Shown piece by piece: positions 1 to 8,738 of a stretch of DNA of 64,000 nt. The DNA comes from Chloroflexota bacterium (GTDB taxonomy: Bacteria > Chloroflexota > Limnocylindria > P2-11E > CF-107). The stretch covers positions 1 to 64,000 of the forward strand of contig VBHP01000029.1 in assembly GCA_005881435.1 (NCBI GenBank). The letters run 5' to 3'. Made by a program: the position numbers and the translations under genes. Numbering within the stretch: position 1 is the first letter of the stretch; each line of letters starts with the position of its first letter. Under the pieces are notes generated by a model that was not told the origin of the DNA, did no database searches, and saw only the letters and a list, made by a program, of their open reading frames with translations.

Positions 1-518
1 CGGACCCGGTGAAGACGGGCGGCGGCTACATCTTCATCGCCACGCAGATCTTCCGTTTCAACCGCGACGAAGGCAAAGCCATGGACTACATGAAGGCTTT
101 GCACAAGAACATCGCCGACTACATCGGCACGTCGCCGCAGGCGATCGCGCTCGTCTCGCAGGGGCAGTACGTCGGCGCACCGAACTGGAGCCACGACATC
201 CTTACCGAGAAGGGCAAGAACCCGGGGGTCGATCTGGCGGTGCCAAGCGACACCGGCTTCGAGGTCGGCGCGGTGAGCATCGTGAAGGGTGCGAAGAACC
301 TGCCGCTGGCGAAGGCGTTCGTGGACTGGGTCCTGACACCCGATGCCGGCGCGCTCAACGTGAAGCTCAGCAACCGTGGCTCGACGCTCCCCGAGGTCGC
401 GCCCGCGGCGGGCGCGCCAACGTTGACGACGGTCAAGCTGGTCAACTACGACCGGCAATGGGCCACCGACAACAAGACGCGGATCCTGCAGTCGTGGCAA
501 GCGGCGGTCGGCCGCTAG
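1..518 (+). CDS. ABC transporter substrate-binding protein, ferric-iron (FbpA/AfuA) type, 3' part only
   Basis: The C-terminal ~172 residues of a periplasmic-binding-fold protein are visible; the frame is open to the left edge, so the GTG at 9 is not the real start. The segment ends with the usual type 2 binding-protein tail (FVDWVLTPDAG, then a long helix ending in TRILQSWQ), which in the Fbp/Afu family closes the second lobe. It would capture a ferric complex, or possibly another anion, outside the membrane and pass it to the two-domain permease that starts 32 bases downstream on the same strand. Substrate is inferred only from the family and the fused permease. No ATPase gene follows, so it must lie upstream or elsewhere. 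Confidence 0.8.
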   Translation, partial: DPVKTGGGYIFIATQIFRFNRDEGKAMDYMKALHKNIADYIGTSPQAIALVSQGQYVGAPNWSHDILTEKGKNPGVDLAVPSDTGFEVGAVSIVKGAKNLPLAKAFVDWVLTPDAGALNVKLSNRGSTLPEVAPAAGAPTLTTVKLVNYDRQWATDNKTRILQSWQAAVGR

Positions 519-550
519 GACCTCACCTCGTAGAAGCACGGACGTAACCG

Positions 551-2170
551 ATGCGCAGCCTGCAGCGCGAGCCGGGTCTCCTGCTCGCGCTGCTTGCTGC
601 CGTCGCGCTCGTCGTTCTCTTCGTCGTCGTGCCGCAGGTGGTCGTGATCCTGGTCCCCGGCATCGACGGTTACGTGTCGTTCCTCGCCGGCGGGACCTGG
701 ACGCGCCCGCTGGTGAATTCGCTGCAGGTGACGCTGCTGTCGACGACGACCGCCGTGACGCTCGGCTTCGTGTTCGCGTACTCGATGGTCTACACGCCGA
801 TGCCGTGGAAGCCGTTCTTCCGCGTCATCGGGATCCTTCCGCTGCTCTCGCCGCCATTCGTCGTCGCCACCGTCTATGCCCTGCTGTTCGGACCGCGCGG
901 CATCATCTCTTACGGCGTCTTCGGTCAGTCGCCCAGCGTGTTCGGGCTGGGCGGGATCTGGGGCGTGCAGACCATCGCCTATTTCCCATTCGCCTATCAG
1001 CTCATCGCCGACGTCCTGTCGCGCAGCGACGCGCGTCTGGAGCAGGCCGCGCGAAATCTCGGTGCCGGGCCGTGGACGGTCTTCCGCACCGTGACGCTGC
1101 CCCTGTCACGCCCGGGCCTCGGCGCCGCGATCCTCACCACCGCGATCTACGTGCTGGAGGACTTCGGCAATCCGGCGCTCATCGGCGGCGGTTTCAACGT
1201 GCTGCCGACGCAGGCCTACACGCTGATCGAGACCTCGGGCGATTTCGCCGGTGCCGCCGCGGTGAGCACGATCCTCCTGCTGTTGGCCCTGGTCCTGTAT
1301 CTGACCAAGACCCGGCTCGATCGTGGCCGCTCGTACGTCACCGTTTCGGGCAAGACGTCGTCGATGCCGCACCCGCCCGTACCGGTCGCGCTGACTCGCG
1401 CCTGCTTCGTGGCTTGCCTCGGGCTATCCGGTCTCATCCTGCTGGTCTATGGCACGCTCGTCGCCAGCGCGCTGACGCTGCGATTCCCGACCAACCTCGC
1501 CTTCACCACGGAGCACTTCGAGTACCTCGGTGCTCATGCGACCTCGCTGCAGAACACCCTGATCTACGGCGGCATCGCGGCGGTCGGCTGCGCCGCGTTC
1601 GCGCTGCTCGCCGGATTTCTGGTGCAGCGCGGCACCTGGCCCGGGCGCCAGGTGTTCGAGTTCGTGCTGATCATGCCCGCCGCGATCCCGGGCATCTTCT
1701 TCGGGATCGGCTACCTGATTACGTTCAACCAGCCCTGGCTGAACTGGGTCGACGCCGGCGCGCTGATCACCATCGCGCTGCTGTTCTGGAACGTGCCCGT
1801 CGCGTACCAGGCCATCGTGGCCGGACTGCGGCAGATCGATCGCTCCATCGACGAAGCCGCCACGAGTCTCGGGGCGTCCAAGCTGCGCGGCTTCCGCGAC
1901 GTGCTCGTGCCGATGCTCGGCGGCTCGGTGCAGGTCGGGCTGGTCACGTGCTTCGTCCGTGCCGTGACGACGCTGTCGCTGATCATCTTCCTGTTCACGC
2001 CGCGCTCGGCGACGGCGACGATCACCATCTTCCAGCTGGTGAACGACTTCGACTGGGGCGGCGCATCGGCGTTCACCGTCGGCGACATCGCGCTGGCGAT
2101 CGCGGCGGTCACGCTCATCGGCTTCGTCGGTGGCCGGCGCCGGCTCATCGTCGGCGCCGCGCACGGCTAG
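551..2170 (+). CDS. Fused two-domain ABC permease, iron(III) (FbpB) type
   Basis: A 539-residue integral membrane protein made of two homologous permease halves. Each half carries an EAA-type loop that docks the ATPase: LEQAARNLGAG in the first (about residues 162-172) and IDEAATSLGAS in the second (about 433-443). About twelve hydrophobic segments fit the FbpB/ThiP layout, in which one chain replaces a permease dimer. It follows the partial binding protein and should form the channel of the same importer. The start ATG at 551 leads straight into the first membrane helix, as expected. Ferric iron is the likeliest cargo, with other small oxyanion or thiamine-like substrates possible. Downstream it converges on the MalG-like gene with a 27-base gap and no clear terminator. 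Confidence 0.88.
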   Translation: MRSLQREPGLLLALLAAVALVVLFVVVPQVVVILVPGIDGYVSFLAGGTWTRPLVNSLQVTLLSTTTAVTLGFVFAYSMVYTPMPWKPFFRVIGILPLLSPPFVVATVYALLFGPRGIISYGVFGQSPSVFGLGGIWGVQTIAYFPFAYQLIADVLSRSDARLEQAARNLGAGPWTVFRTVTLPLSRPGLGAAILTTAIYVLEDFGNPALIGGGFNVLPTQAYTLIETSGDFAGAAAVSTILLLLALVLYLTKTRLDRGRSYVTVSGKTSSMPHPPVPVALTRACFVACLGLSGLILLVYGTLVASALTLRFPTNLAFTTEHFEYLGAHATSLQNTLIYGGIAAVGCAAFALLAGFLVQRGTWPGRQVFEFVLIMPAAIPGIFFGIGYLITFNQPWLNWVDAGALITIALLFWNVPVAYQAIVAGLRQIDRSIDEAATSLGASKLRGFRDVLVPMLGGSVQVGLVTCFVRAVTTLSLIIFLFTPRSATATITIFQLVNDFDWGGASAFTVGDIALAIAAVTLIGFVGGRRRLIVGAAHG

Positions 2171-2197
2171 TCCGGCTAGGGTACGCCTGACGCGCCG

Positions 2198-3046
2198 CTA
2201 CTTTTCGCGCACGACTCCGAACGTGAGACCGGCGATCACGTAGCGGCGGGCGAGCACCATCAAGACCAGCGGCAGCACCAGCGCGATCGCGCCGGCGGCG
2301 GCCATGTCGTTCCAGATGATCTCGAACTGCGTGACCAGACCCTGCACGCCGACCGGGAACGTCTGTGCGTTGGGCGTGCTGGTGAGGATCAGTGCGAACA
2401 GGAACTCACTCCAGGAGAACGAGAAGACGATGACACCCGCCGCCAGGAGACCCGGCATGGCCAGCGGCAAGAGGATGAGTCGGAACGCGGTCCAGCGGCT
2501 GGCGCCGTCGGAGAAGGCGGCCTCTTCGATCTCGCGCGGTATCTCCGTGAGGAAGCCCTTGAGCATCCAGATCGTGAACGGCAGATTGAACAGCGAATAG
2601 ATCAGGATCAACGCCAGCGGCTGGTCATACAGACCGACCGTCCGGACCACCGCGAAGTACGGGACGACGACCGCGATGGGCGGCAGGAACCGCAGCGACA
2701 GCGCCCAGTTCAAGACGCCGGTGCGGACCCGCGGCGAGACCTCGAGTCGGGTGATCGGATACGTGATCAGCAGCCCCACGGTGAGCGCCAGGATTACGGT
2801 CGCGGCGCAGACGACGATGCTGTTGCGCAGCAGCACGAGGAAGCCGCGGTCGACGAGCACGTCGACGTACGGCTGCAGCGTCGGCGCCTCCGGGTACAGG
2901 CTGAGCGTCGCCTGGAACAGCTCGGATCGGCCCTTCAGCGAGGTCGCGAGCAACCAGTACAGCGGGAACGCGTACAGGACCGCCAGCACGGCGAAGACCG
3001 GCAAGAGCACGAGGCCGCGCCAGCCCGCGCGCCGTCGTCGCCGCAA
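2198..3046 (-). CDS. Carbohydrate ABC transporter permease, MalG type
   Basis: A 282-residue inner-membrane permease with six hydrophobic segments and a clear EAA loop (EEAAFSDGASRWTAFR) in the C-terminal third. An arginine-rich start (MRRRRRAGW) precedes the first membrane helix. The start is a TTG one base after the stop of the MalF-like gene, so the two are translated together. With that gene and the binding protein at 3972-5264 it forms a sugar importer; the matching ATPase is the divergent gene at 5336. The exact sugar cannot be read from sequence. Membership of the MalFG family is secure, the substrate is not. Confidence 0.9.
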   Translation of the reverse strand: MRRRRRAGWRGLVLLPVFAVLAVLYAFPLYWLLATSLKGRSELFQATLSLYPEAPTLQPYVDVLVDRGFLVLLRNSIVVCAATVILALTVGLLITYPITRLEVSPRVRTGVLNWALSLRFLPPIAVVVPYFAVVRTVGLYDQPLALILIYSLFNLPFTIWMLKGFLTEIPREIEEAAFSDGASRWTAFRLILLPLAMPGLLAAGVIVFSFSWSEFLFALILTSTPNAQTFPVGVQGLVTQFEIIWNDMAAAGAIALVLPLVLMVLARRYVIAGLTFGVVREK

Positions 3047-3047
3047 T

Positions 3048-3884
3048 CTACCTGCGCTCCAGCGGTAGTACGCGGGTGACGAGCGAGTACAGCACGCTCA
3101 CGGCAACGAGCACCACGACGGCTAATGCCGCAGCCTGTCCAGTATCGGAGAACTTGAATTCGACGCGGTACAGATAGAGCGACAGCAGCTGTGTGGTATT
3201 TCCGGGACCACCTCCGGTGAGGATGAAGACGTGATCGAAGACGCGGAGCACGTCGGCCAGGCGGAAGAAGATGATCAGCACGAGCAGCGGGCGCAGATAG
3301 ATCAGCTCGATGTGCCAGAACTGCGACCAGCCGGACGCCCCGTCGACCTGCGCGGCCTCGATCTCCTCATGCGGCACCGTGAGAAAACCGGAGAACAGCA
3401 CGAGGTACACGAAGGGGGTCCACTGCCAGACGTCGACGCTCGCGACCGCGGGCATGGCCGTGATCGGCTGGCCCAGCCAGTTGATCTCGTCGTGGATGAC
3501 GCCGGTGAGCATGAGGATGTGGTTGAGCGCGCCGTATCCCGGCGCATAGATCAGCCGCGCGATCACGCCCACGGCGATGGGCGGGATGACGAGCGGGACG
3601 ATGGCCATCGCGAAGAACACCGCACGCAGTGCCGGACTCTTGACCGTGCGATGGACCAGCAACGCCAGGCCGAGCCCGAGGAGGATCTCGGTCGGCATGA
3701 CCAGGGCCGCGTAAATGCCGGTCGCCGCCAGTGCCTCGTACAGCAGCGGATTCTCGAGCCCGATGACGTAGTTCTGCAGGCCGACGAAGGCGCCGCCGTT
3801 GGTGGCCTGCAATGACTGGATGATCGCGAGCACGAACGGGTAGGTGACGATCAGGAAGATCGTGCCGAGGACCGGCACGAGCAT
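3048..3884 (-). CDS. Sugar ABC transporter permease, MalF type
   Basis: A permease of 278 residues from the first ATG, with an EAA loop (IEAAQVDGASGWSQFW) and the usual hydrophobic pattern. The ATG sits at the beginning of the first membrane helix, and the reading frame stays open upstream through KQERLAYL, which looks like the normal cytosolic lead-in of this family, all the way to the in-frame TAG that ends the binding protein. No ATG, GTG or TTG lies in that stretch; a CTG at 3965 is the only near-standard candidate. The annotated ATG is therefore conservative and the true protein may be up to 27 residues longer. Pairs with the MalG-like gene. Confidence 0.88.
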   Translation of the reverse strand: MLVPVLGTIFLIVTYPFVLAIIQSLQATNGGAFVGLQNYVIGLENPLLYEALAATGIYAALVMPTEILLGLGLALLVHRTVKSPALRAVFFAMAIVPLVIPPIAVGVIARLIYAPGYGALNHILMLTGVIHDEINWLGQPITAMPAVASVDVWQWTPFVYLVLFSGFLTVPHEEIEAAQVDGASGWSQFWHIELIYLRPLLVLIIFFRLADVLRVFDHVFILTGGGPGNTTQLLSLYLYRVEFKFSDTGQAAALAVVVLVAVSVLYSLVTRVLPLERR

Positions 3885-3916
3885 CAGGTACGCGAGGCGC
3901 TCTTGCTTCGTGAAAC

Positions 3917-3949
3917 GACCGGCCCCCGCTGTCTTGGCGGGGGCCGGTC
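3917..3949. other. Perfect 13-bp hairpin between binding-protein and permease genes
   Basis: GACCGGCCCCCGC and its exact complement flank a 7-base loop. It lies just after the binding-protein stop in the direction of transcription. There is no following T-run, so it is unlikely to be a full terminator. In malE-malF type operons such hairpins protect the upstream message and lower permease expression, which would fit here. It may also fall inside the extended permease reading frame. Confidence 0.7.
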
Positions 3950-3971
3950 CAACCGTCGAGGTCAGATTCGC

Positions 3972-5264
3972 CTAGTACCCCGCGTTCTTCATTTGTGTCT
4001 TGATCTGATCCGCGGCCTTCGTCACCGCGGCTTCAGGCGTGACCGTGCCGGCCAGAGCCGCGTTGAGGTTCGTGCCAAGGATCGTCTCGACGGCGTTCCA
4101 TTGATCAGTCCGCGGTCGCCAGTTCGGGACCGCGTCGAGGGACTTCGCGAGCGCGGCGAAATACGGATTCTTCTGGTTCAGGGTCGCGTCGTTGAGGATG
4201 CTCTTGCGCGCCGGGATGCCGCCCTTGTCCACGTAGGTCTTCTGTGTCTCCGACGACGTGAGCCAGGTGATGAAGTCGGCGGCGGCCTGACCGTTCGGCG
4301 ATGCCTTGGGGATGCCGAGAAGCCAATTGCCCATCATGCCGATGCCCTTGCCGCTCGGTCCGGCGGGCATCGGGATGTAGCTCACCTTGCCCTTGACCTG
4401 CGACACCTGCGCGTTCTCGATGACGTCGGTGATCTCGCCAGGCCACACCGTGGTCTGGTACGCCTGACCGGTGGCCATGAGGCGATCTCGATCCGCTGCG
4501 TCGATGCTTTCGGAGCCGGTGGGCGCAGCGGCCTTGAGGTCTTGGACCAGGAACTTGACCGCGCGCAGCGAGGCGGCGTTGTCGATGGTGACGTTCCAAT
4601 TCTGATCGAAGACATCTCCGCCGAACGACCACAGGATCGGCAGGAAGTCCGCGACGATCGGGTTGGTGGCCTTGCCGCGGATGACGTACCCGTAGAAGTT
4701 CGACTTCTTGTTCTTGTCCGCGTTGGCCTTGACCTCGTCCCAGGTCTTCGGCGCCGGACCCATGTCCGACCGGTACATGAACATCTCGACGTTGCCGACG
4801 ATGGTGATGCCGATGAGGTGCTGCGGCTTGCCCTTCGCCGCCGGCGGGACGGCGCCACGCGGTGGCGGCCATGTGCCGACGTCGTAGACCACATCTGGGA
4901 TGTCGGAGTCGCGCTTGAAACCGTAACTGGAGTCAAGCGGCTGAAGCGACTCGTCGGTGCCGAACTTCGGCATCCAGGGGTCGTCCATCATCACCAGGTC
5001 GTAGGTCGCGGCGTTCGCCTTGAACGTCGTGACGAGCTTCTCGTAGAGCTGGTCGTACGGGAACTCGACGACCTGGATCTTGATCCCGGTCTTCTGCTCG
5101 TACAGCGGTGCGACCGCTTTCAGCGCCGCGTCCTCGTTGCCCTGGACCGCGGCGATGGTGAGCTGGGCGGGCTTGTTGCCGCCGCCCGGCGCCGCCGCCT
5201 GACACGAAGCGATGACGACGAGTCCGAGCATCGCGAGCGCGAGTGTCTTAGTCCACGTTGTCAT
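3972..5264 (-). CDS. Sugar ABC transporter substrate-binding lipoprotein
   Basis: A 430-residue extracellular solute-binding protein (family 1, MalE/UgpB-like). The N-terminus is a lipoprotein signal with the lipobox VIASC, so the mature protein is anchored through Cys21. Mature features include the ABC-typical opening LTIAAVQG and the FADFITWL-like late helix (here AAADFITWLTSSE). A strong Shine-Dalgarno (GGGGGAGGAG) precedes the ATG. It is the first gene of a leftward operon with MalF- and MalG-like permeases and faces the ATPase gene across a 71-base divergent promoter region. It captures a carbohydrate outside the cell; which one is not evident. Confidence 0.9.
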   Translation of the reverse strand: MTTWTKTLALAMLGLVVIASCQAAAPGGGNKPAQLTIAAVQGNEDAALKAVAPLYEQKTGIKIQVVEFPYDQLYEKLVTTFKANAATYDLVMMDDPWMPKFGTDESLQPLDSSYGFKRDSDIPDVVYDVGTWPPPRGAVPPAAKGKPQHLIGITIVGNVEMFMYRSDMGPAPKTWDEVKANADKNKKSNFYGYVIRGKATNPIVADFLPILWSFGGDVFDQNWNVTIDNAASLRAVKFLVQDLKAAAPTGSESIDAADRDRLMATGQAYQTTVWPGEITDVIENAQVSQVKGKVSYIPMPAGPSGKGIGMMGNWLLGIPKASPNGQAAADFITWLTSSETQKTYVDKGGIPARKSILNDATLNQKNPYFAALAKSLDAVPNWRPRTDQWNAVETILGTNLNAALAGTVTPEAAVTKAADQIKTQMKNAGY

Positions 5265-5296
5265 GTGCTCCTCCCCCGCGAGCCCGGCGATCGGAC

Positions 5297-5325
5297 TTGG
5301 ACTCGCAGGCGGTTCATCCTACGCT
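5297..5325 (+). promoter_or_regulatory. Putative promoter of the ABC ATPase gene
   Basis: TTGGAC and TACGCT are separated by exactly 17 bases. The -10 box ends 7 bases before GTG 5333 and 10 before ATG 5336, so the transcript would be leaderless or nearly so. Matches to consensus are moderate. Confidence 0.4.
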
Positions 5326-5335
5326 CGCGGCCGTG

Positions 5336-6409
5336 ATGGCCGCGTCGAACGTCCACCTCGAGCTGTCGCATGTCAGCAAGCGCTTCGGCGATGCCCTCGC
5401 GGTCGACGACGTTTCGTTCGCCATCCCGCGCGGCGCCTTCGCGACGCTGCTCGGTCCTTCCGGTTGCGGCAAGACGACGACGCTGCGGATGATCGCGGGC
5501 TTCTACGACCCGGATGCCGGCGAGATCAACCTCGGTGGCCGGCGGATCAACGACCTGCCGGCGCACCGTCGCGGCACTGCGATGGTGTTCCAGGACTACG
5601 CGCTGTTCCCGCACATGACCGTGCGCGACAACGTTGCCTACGGCCTGCGGCTGGCCAAACGATCGCGGACCGACATCGCCAAGAAGGTCGCCGACACGCT
5701 CGCATTCGTCGGGCTCGCGGGGATGGAGGATCGTTCCCCGAGCCAACTGTCCGGCGGCCAGCAGCAGCGCGTCGCGGTCGCTCGTGCGCTCGCGATCGAG
5801 CCGCAGGTGCTGCTGTTGGACGAGCCCCTCTCGAACCTCGACGCGAAGCTCCGCGAGCAGCTCCGCGTGGAGCTGCGCACGCTGCAGCAGCGGCTGGGGA
5901 TGACGTTCGTCTACGTCACGCACGATCAGGCCGAGGCGCTGTCGCTCTCGGATTGGATCGCGGTCATGCGCGAAGGTCGCGTCGAGCAAGCCGGCACGCC
6001 CTGGGACATCTACTACCGGCCGCGCACGGCATTCCTCGCCGATTTCGTCGGGGCCGTGAATCTCGTACCGGCCGTGATCCGCGCGGCACAGGATGGCCAG
6101 GCTCGCGTCGCGGTGGGCACGCGCGAGCTGTCGATACCCGTGCCGCGAGAGGTAGCGCTGTCAGCGGGGCAGGAGGTGCGTCTGTGCATCCGTCCGGAGA
6201 CGGTCGAGTTCGCGCGAGACCGCGGCGGTCCCGCGCTCGTCGAAGGCTCGGTCCTCCGCCGCGCGTTCCTCGGCGATCGCATGCGCTACTGGGTCAGCGT
6301 CGACGGCCGCGAGTGGATCGTCGATCAGGCCGATCCGGGCGCCGGGCCCGCACTCGACGGACGCGTGTCGCTGTCGCTGCGGCCCGAACGCGTGCACCTG
6401 ATCGTCTGA
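5336..6409 (+). CDS. ABC transporter ATP-binding protein (MalK/FbpC/PotA type)
   Basis: A 357-residue ATPase with Walker A (GPSGCGKTT), a Q-loop at VFQDYALFPHM, signature LSGGQQQRV, Walker B LLLDEP and switch histidine VTHDQAEAL, followed by a TOBE-type C-terminal domain (about residues 240-357). It would energise the MalEFG-type importer encoded divergently, or the Fbp-type importer upstream, which also lacks an ATPase in view. The ORF is open further upstream, but the family N-terminus begins at NVHLELSHVSKRFG, so ATG 5336 (or GTG 5333) is preferred over the GTG at 5258. The likely promoter sits directly before the start. Confidence 0.9.
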   Translation: MAASNVHLELSHVSKRFGDALAVDDVSFAIPRGAFATLLGPSGCGKTTTLRMIAGFYDPDAGEINLGGRRINDLPAHRRGTAMVFQDYALFPHMTVRDNVAYGLRLAKRSRTDIAKKVADTLAFVGLAGMEDRSPSQLSGGQQQRVAVARALAIEPQVLLLDEPLSNLDAKLREQLRVELRTLQQRLGMTFVYVTHDQAEALSLSDWIAVMREGRVEQAGTPWDIYYRPRTAFLADFVGAVNLVPAVIRAAQDGQARVAVGTRELSIPVPREVALSAGQEVRLCIRPETVEFARDRGGPALVEGSVLRRAFLGDRMRYWVSVDGREWIVDQADPGAGPALDGRVSLSLRPERVHLIV

Positions 6410-6470
6410 TCGTCGCGGGCGTATCCTCCGCCCACGTGCCGGCGTCGTGTCGCCGGAGGGAAGGGACGTC

Positions 6471-6995
6471 ATGACTGCTCAACGCGTTGGGAGCGCCGCG
6501 CTGACACCCGCGGAGATCAGCACACGACTCATCGCCTACATCATCGACGCGGTCGTCCTGTCGATCGTATATCTCGTTCTGATCACGGCGATCGTGCTCG
6601 GCGCCTTCATCCAGGGCGACGCCGGCGTCACGCAGGCGCTCTCGCGTTCGATCCTGTTCGCACTGGCGAGCTTCTTGTACTTCGGCTGGGGCTGGACGCA
6701 CTGGCGCGCCACACCGGGTCAGCGCGCGATGGGCGTCATGACGGTCAACGCCACGGACGGATCCACGATGACGTGGAACCAATCGGCGCTGCGATGGGCG
6801 TATCTGTTCGGGCCCTCCGCGTTCGAGTCGCTGTTCACGAACTCGCAGCAGGTCGGCGGCCTGATCTCTTTCGTAGCCGGAGTCGCGGTGCTCGCGTACT
6901 ACGTCTACCTCTATCGCACCAGCGCGAGCGATCCGAAACGCCAGGGATTCCACGACAAGCAGAGCGGCACCATCGTGGTCAAAGCGGCGGCGTAG
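6471..6995 (+). CDS. RDD family integral membrane protein
   Basis: A 174-residue protein with the RDD signature: Arg-Asp pattern in the first helix (RLIAYIIDAVVLS) and TPGQRAMGV after the second. Three to four hydrophobic segments are visible. RDD proteins are membrane proteins of mostly unknown role; some are linked to sodium or proton exchange. The ORF track starts at GTG 6447, but ATG 6471 follows a strong Shine-Dalgarno (GGAGGGAAGGGA) and is preferred. A TATCCT box at 6422 may be the -10 of its promoter. It stands alone between the ABC ATPase and the histidine kinase. Confidence 0.8.
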   Translation: MTAQRVGSAALTPAEISTRLIAYIIDAVVLSIVYLVLITAIVLGAFIQGDAGVTQALSRSILFALASFLYFGWGWTHWRATPGQRAMGVMTVNATDGSTMTWNQSALRWAYLFGPSAFESLFTNSQQVGGLISFVAGVAVLAYYVYLYRTSASDPKRQGFHDKQSGTIVVKAAA

Positions 6996-7076
6996 CGCCG
7001 AGCGAGGCGACCGACGGATTCATTCAGACGTCGAGCCGCGGACGATTGGCGACGTCGAGCGGCCGGCCGTGAAGCG

Positions 7077-8738
7077 ATGTCTCCGATGAGAGCGATGCTG
7101 CTCTTGGCGAGCGTCTTCGTGCTGTACGTCGTCGCCGGGAAGGCCGGTCTGGCCCTGGCTTTTGTCAACGCCAGTGCCAGCGCGGTGTGGCCTCCGACCG
7201 GGATCGCCATTGCCGCGCTCCTGGTGCTCGGCACGCGACTGTGGCCTGCGATCTTCCTGGGCGCATTCGTCGTCAACGTCACGACCGCCGGATCGTTCGC
7301 GTCGTCGCTCGCCATCGCCGGCGGCAACACGCTCGAGGCGATCGCAGCGGCGACGCTGGTCACGCGGTTCGCGAACGGCGCGCACGCGTTCGAGCGTCCG
7401 CAGGACGTCCTGAAGTTCACCTTCCTGGCCGCGATCCTGAGCACCGCGATCAGCGCGACGGTCGGCGTGACCGCGCTGGTCCTGACGGGCAATGCGGCAG
7501 TGACCGACTACGCTCCGATCTGGCTGACCTGGTGTCTCGGCGACGCATCCGGCGCACTCATCGTCGCGCCGCCGCTGGTGCTGTGGGCCACCACGCCGCC
7601 TCGGCGCCAGGCGCTGCCACGTGTCGTCGAGCTGCTCGCGCTCGCCGCCGCCGTCGTAGCGATCGCCATCGTCACGTTCGCAGGGGTCGGCCCGCTCTCG
7701 CAGCAGCAGTACCCGATCAGCTTCCTGCCGTTCCCGGTGCTGGTGTGGGCCGCGTTCCGCTTTGGCCCACGTGAGGCGGCGACGATGATCGCGATCCTGT
7801 CGACGGTCGCGATCGTTGGAACGCTCAATCGGACGGGTCCGTTCGGCTCCCTGGCCCCGAACGATGCGCTGCTGCTACTGCAGTCCTTCTTAGCGGTGGC
7901 GGCGTTGACGACCCTCTCGCTGGCGGCCGCCGTGTTCGATCGCGATCGCGCCCATGAATTGGTGCGGGCGACAGAGGAGCGTTTGCGGGTCGCCGAGGAG
8001 CGCAAGGTCGTGGCGCGTGAGGAATTCCTCTCGGTCGCCGCACACGAGCTCAAGACGCCGATGACGACGCTGCAGATCTCGGTGCAAGCTCTGCTGCGGC
8101 TGCTCGATCGCGACGGTGCGGTCGAGACGGGCGTCCTGCGCCGTTCGCTGACGGCGGTGCGTGAGAACACCGACAAGCTCGCGCGCCTCGTCACCGAGCT
8201 GCTCGAGACGGTCCGTGCGCAGGCCGGGCGGCTCGAGCTCGAGATCGCCGACGCCGAGATCGCCACGCTGGTGGCGGCGGCCGTCGAGCGCGCGCAGGCT
8301 CGCACGCATCGGAGCGCGCTGACGCTCTCGGTCCCCGCATCAGAGCTACGCGCGAAGGTGGATACGCTTCGGATCGAACAGGTACTCGACAACGTGCTGG
8401 ACAACGCGATCAAGTTCAGCACCGACGGCGGCGACATCGAGGTGGTCTTGAGCGACACCCGCGGAGGCCTCCGCATCGCGATACGCGACCACGGTGTCGG
8501 CATACCGCCGGAGCGGCGCGATCGGATCTTCGAGCGGTTCTATCAGGCCCACCGGGAAACGGAGCGGTCGGGGTTGGGCCTCGGCCTCTATGTCGCGCGC
8601 GAGATCGTGCAGCTCCACGGCGGCCGGATCTGGGCCGAGTTCCCAGACGATGGCGGGACTCGCATCGTCATCGATCTGCCTTCGCTGTCCGCCGACTCCG
8701 GTCGCGGCGCTCCGGTCGGATCCGGCGCCGGCCCCTAG
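7077..8738 (+). CDS. Membrane sensor histidine kinase with MASE1 sensor
   Basis: 553 residues. Residues about 5-285 are a multi-helix MASE1 sensor (SAVWPPTGIAIAALL is typical). A short coiled coil (about 288-315) leads to the HisKA helix with phospho-acceptor His323 in SVAAHELKTPM. The HATPase domain follows with N box NVLDNAIKFS, G1 DHGVGIPPERR and G2 GLGLGLYVAREIV. It should autophosphorylate in response to an unknown membrane or cytoplasmic signal. No response regulator is adjacent; the receiver-only protein at 31719 is one possible partner in this window. Its stop shares the palindrome CTAG with the convergent metallo-hydrolase gene. Confidence 0.9.
   Translation: MSPMRAMLLLASVFVLYVVAGKAGLALAFVNASASAVWPPTGIAIAALLVLGTRLWPAIFLGAFVVNVTTAGSFASSLAIAGGNTLEAIAAATLVTRFANGAHAFERPQDVLKFTFLAAILSTAISATVGVTALVLTGNAAVTDYAPIWLTWCLGDASGALIVAPPLVLWATTPPRRQALPRVVELLALAAAVVAIAIVTFAGVGPLSQQQYPISFLPFPVLVWAAFRFGPREAATMIAILSTVAIVGTLNRTGPFGSLAPNDALLLLQSFLAVAALTTLSLAAAVFDRDRAHELVRATEERLRVAEERKVVAREEFLSVAAHELKTPMTTLQISVQALLRLLDRDGAVETGVLRRSLTAVRENTDKLARLVTELLETVRAQAGRLELEIADAEIATLVAAAVERAQARTHRSALTLSVPASELRAKVDTLRIEQVLDNVLDNAIKFSTDGGDIEVVLSDTRGGLRIAIRDHGVGIPPERRDRIFERFYQAHRETERSGLGLGLYVAREIVQLHGGRIWAEFPDDGGTRIVIDLPSLSADSGRGAPVGSGAGP

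Noticed and set aside
805-2190. 461-aa plus-strand ORF in the FbpB-like permease region
   Set aside because: Arg/His-rich alternate frame over a clear membrane permease.
3903-5336. 477-aa plus-strand ORF opposite the sugar-binding lipoprotein
   Set aside because: Antisense shadow with composition typical of GC-rich wrong frames; the minus strand encodes a complete lipoprotein with lipobox and SD.
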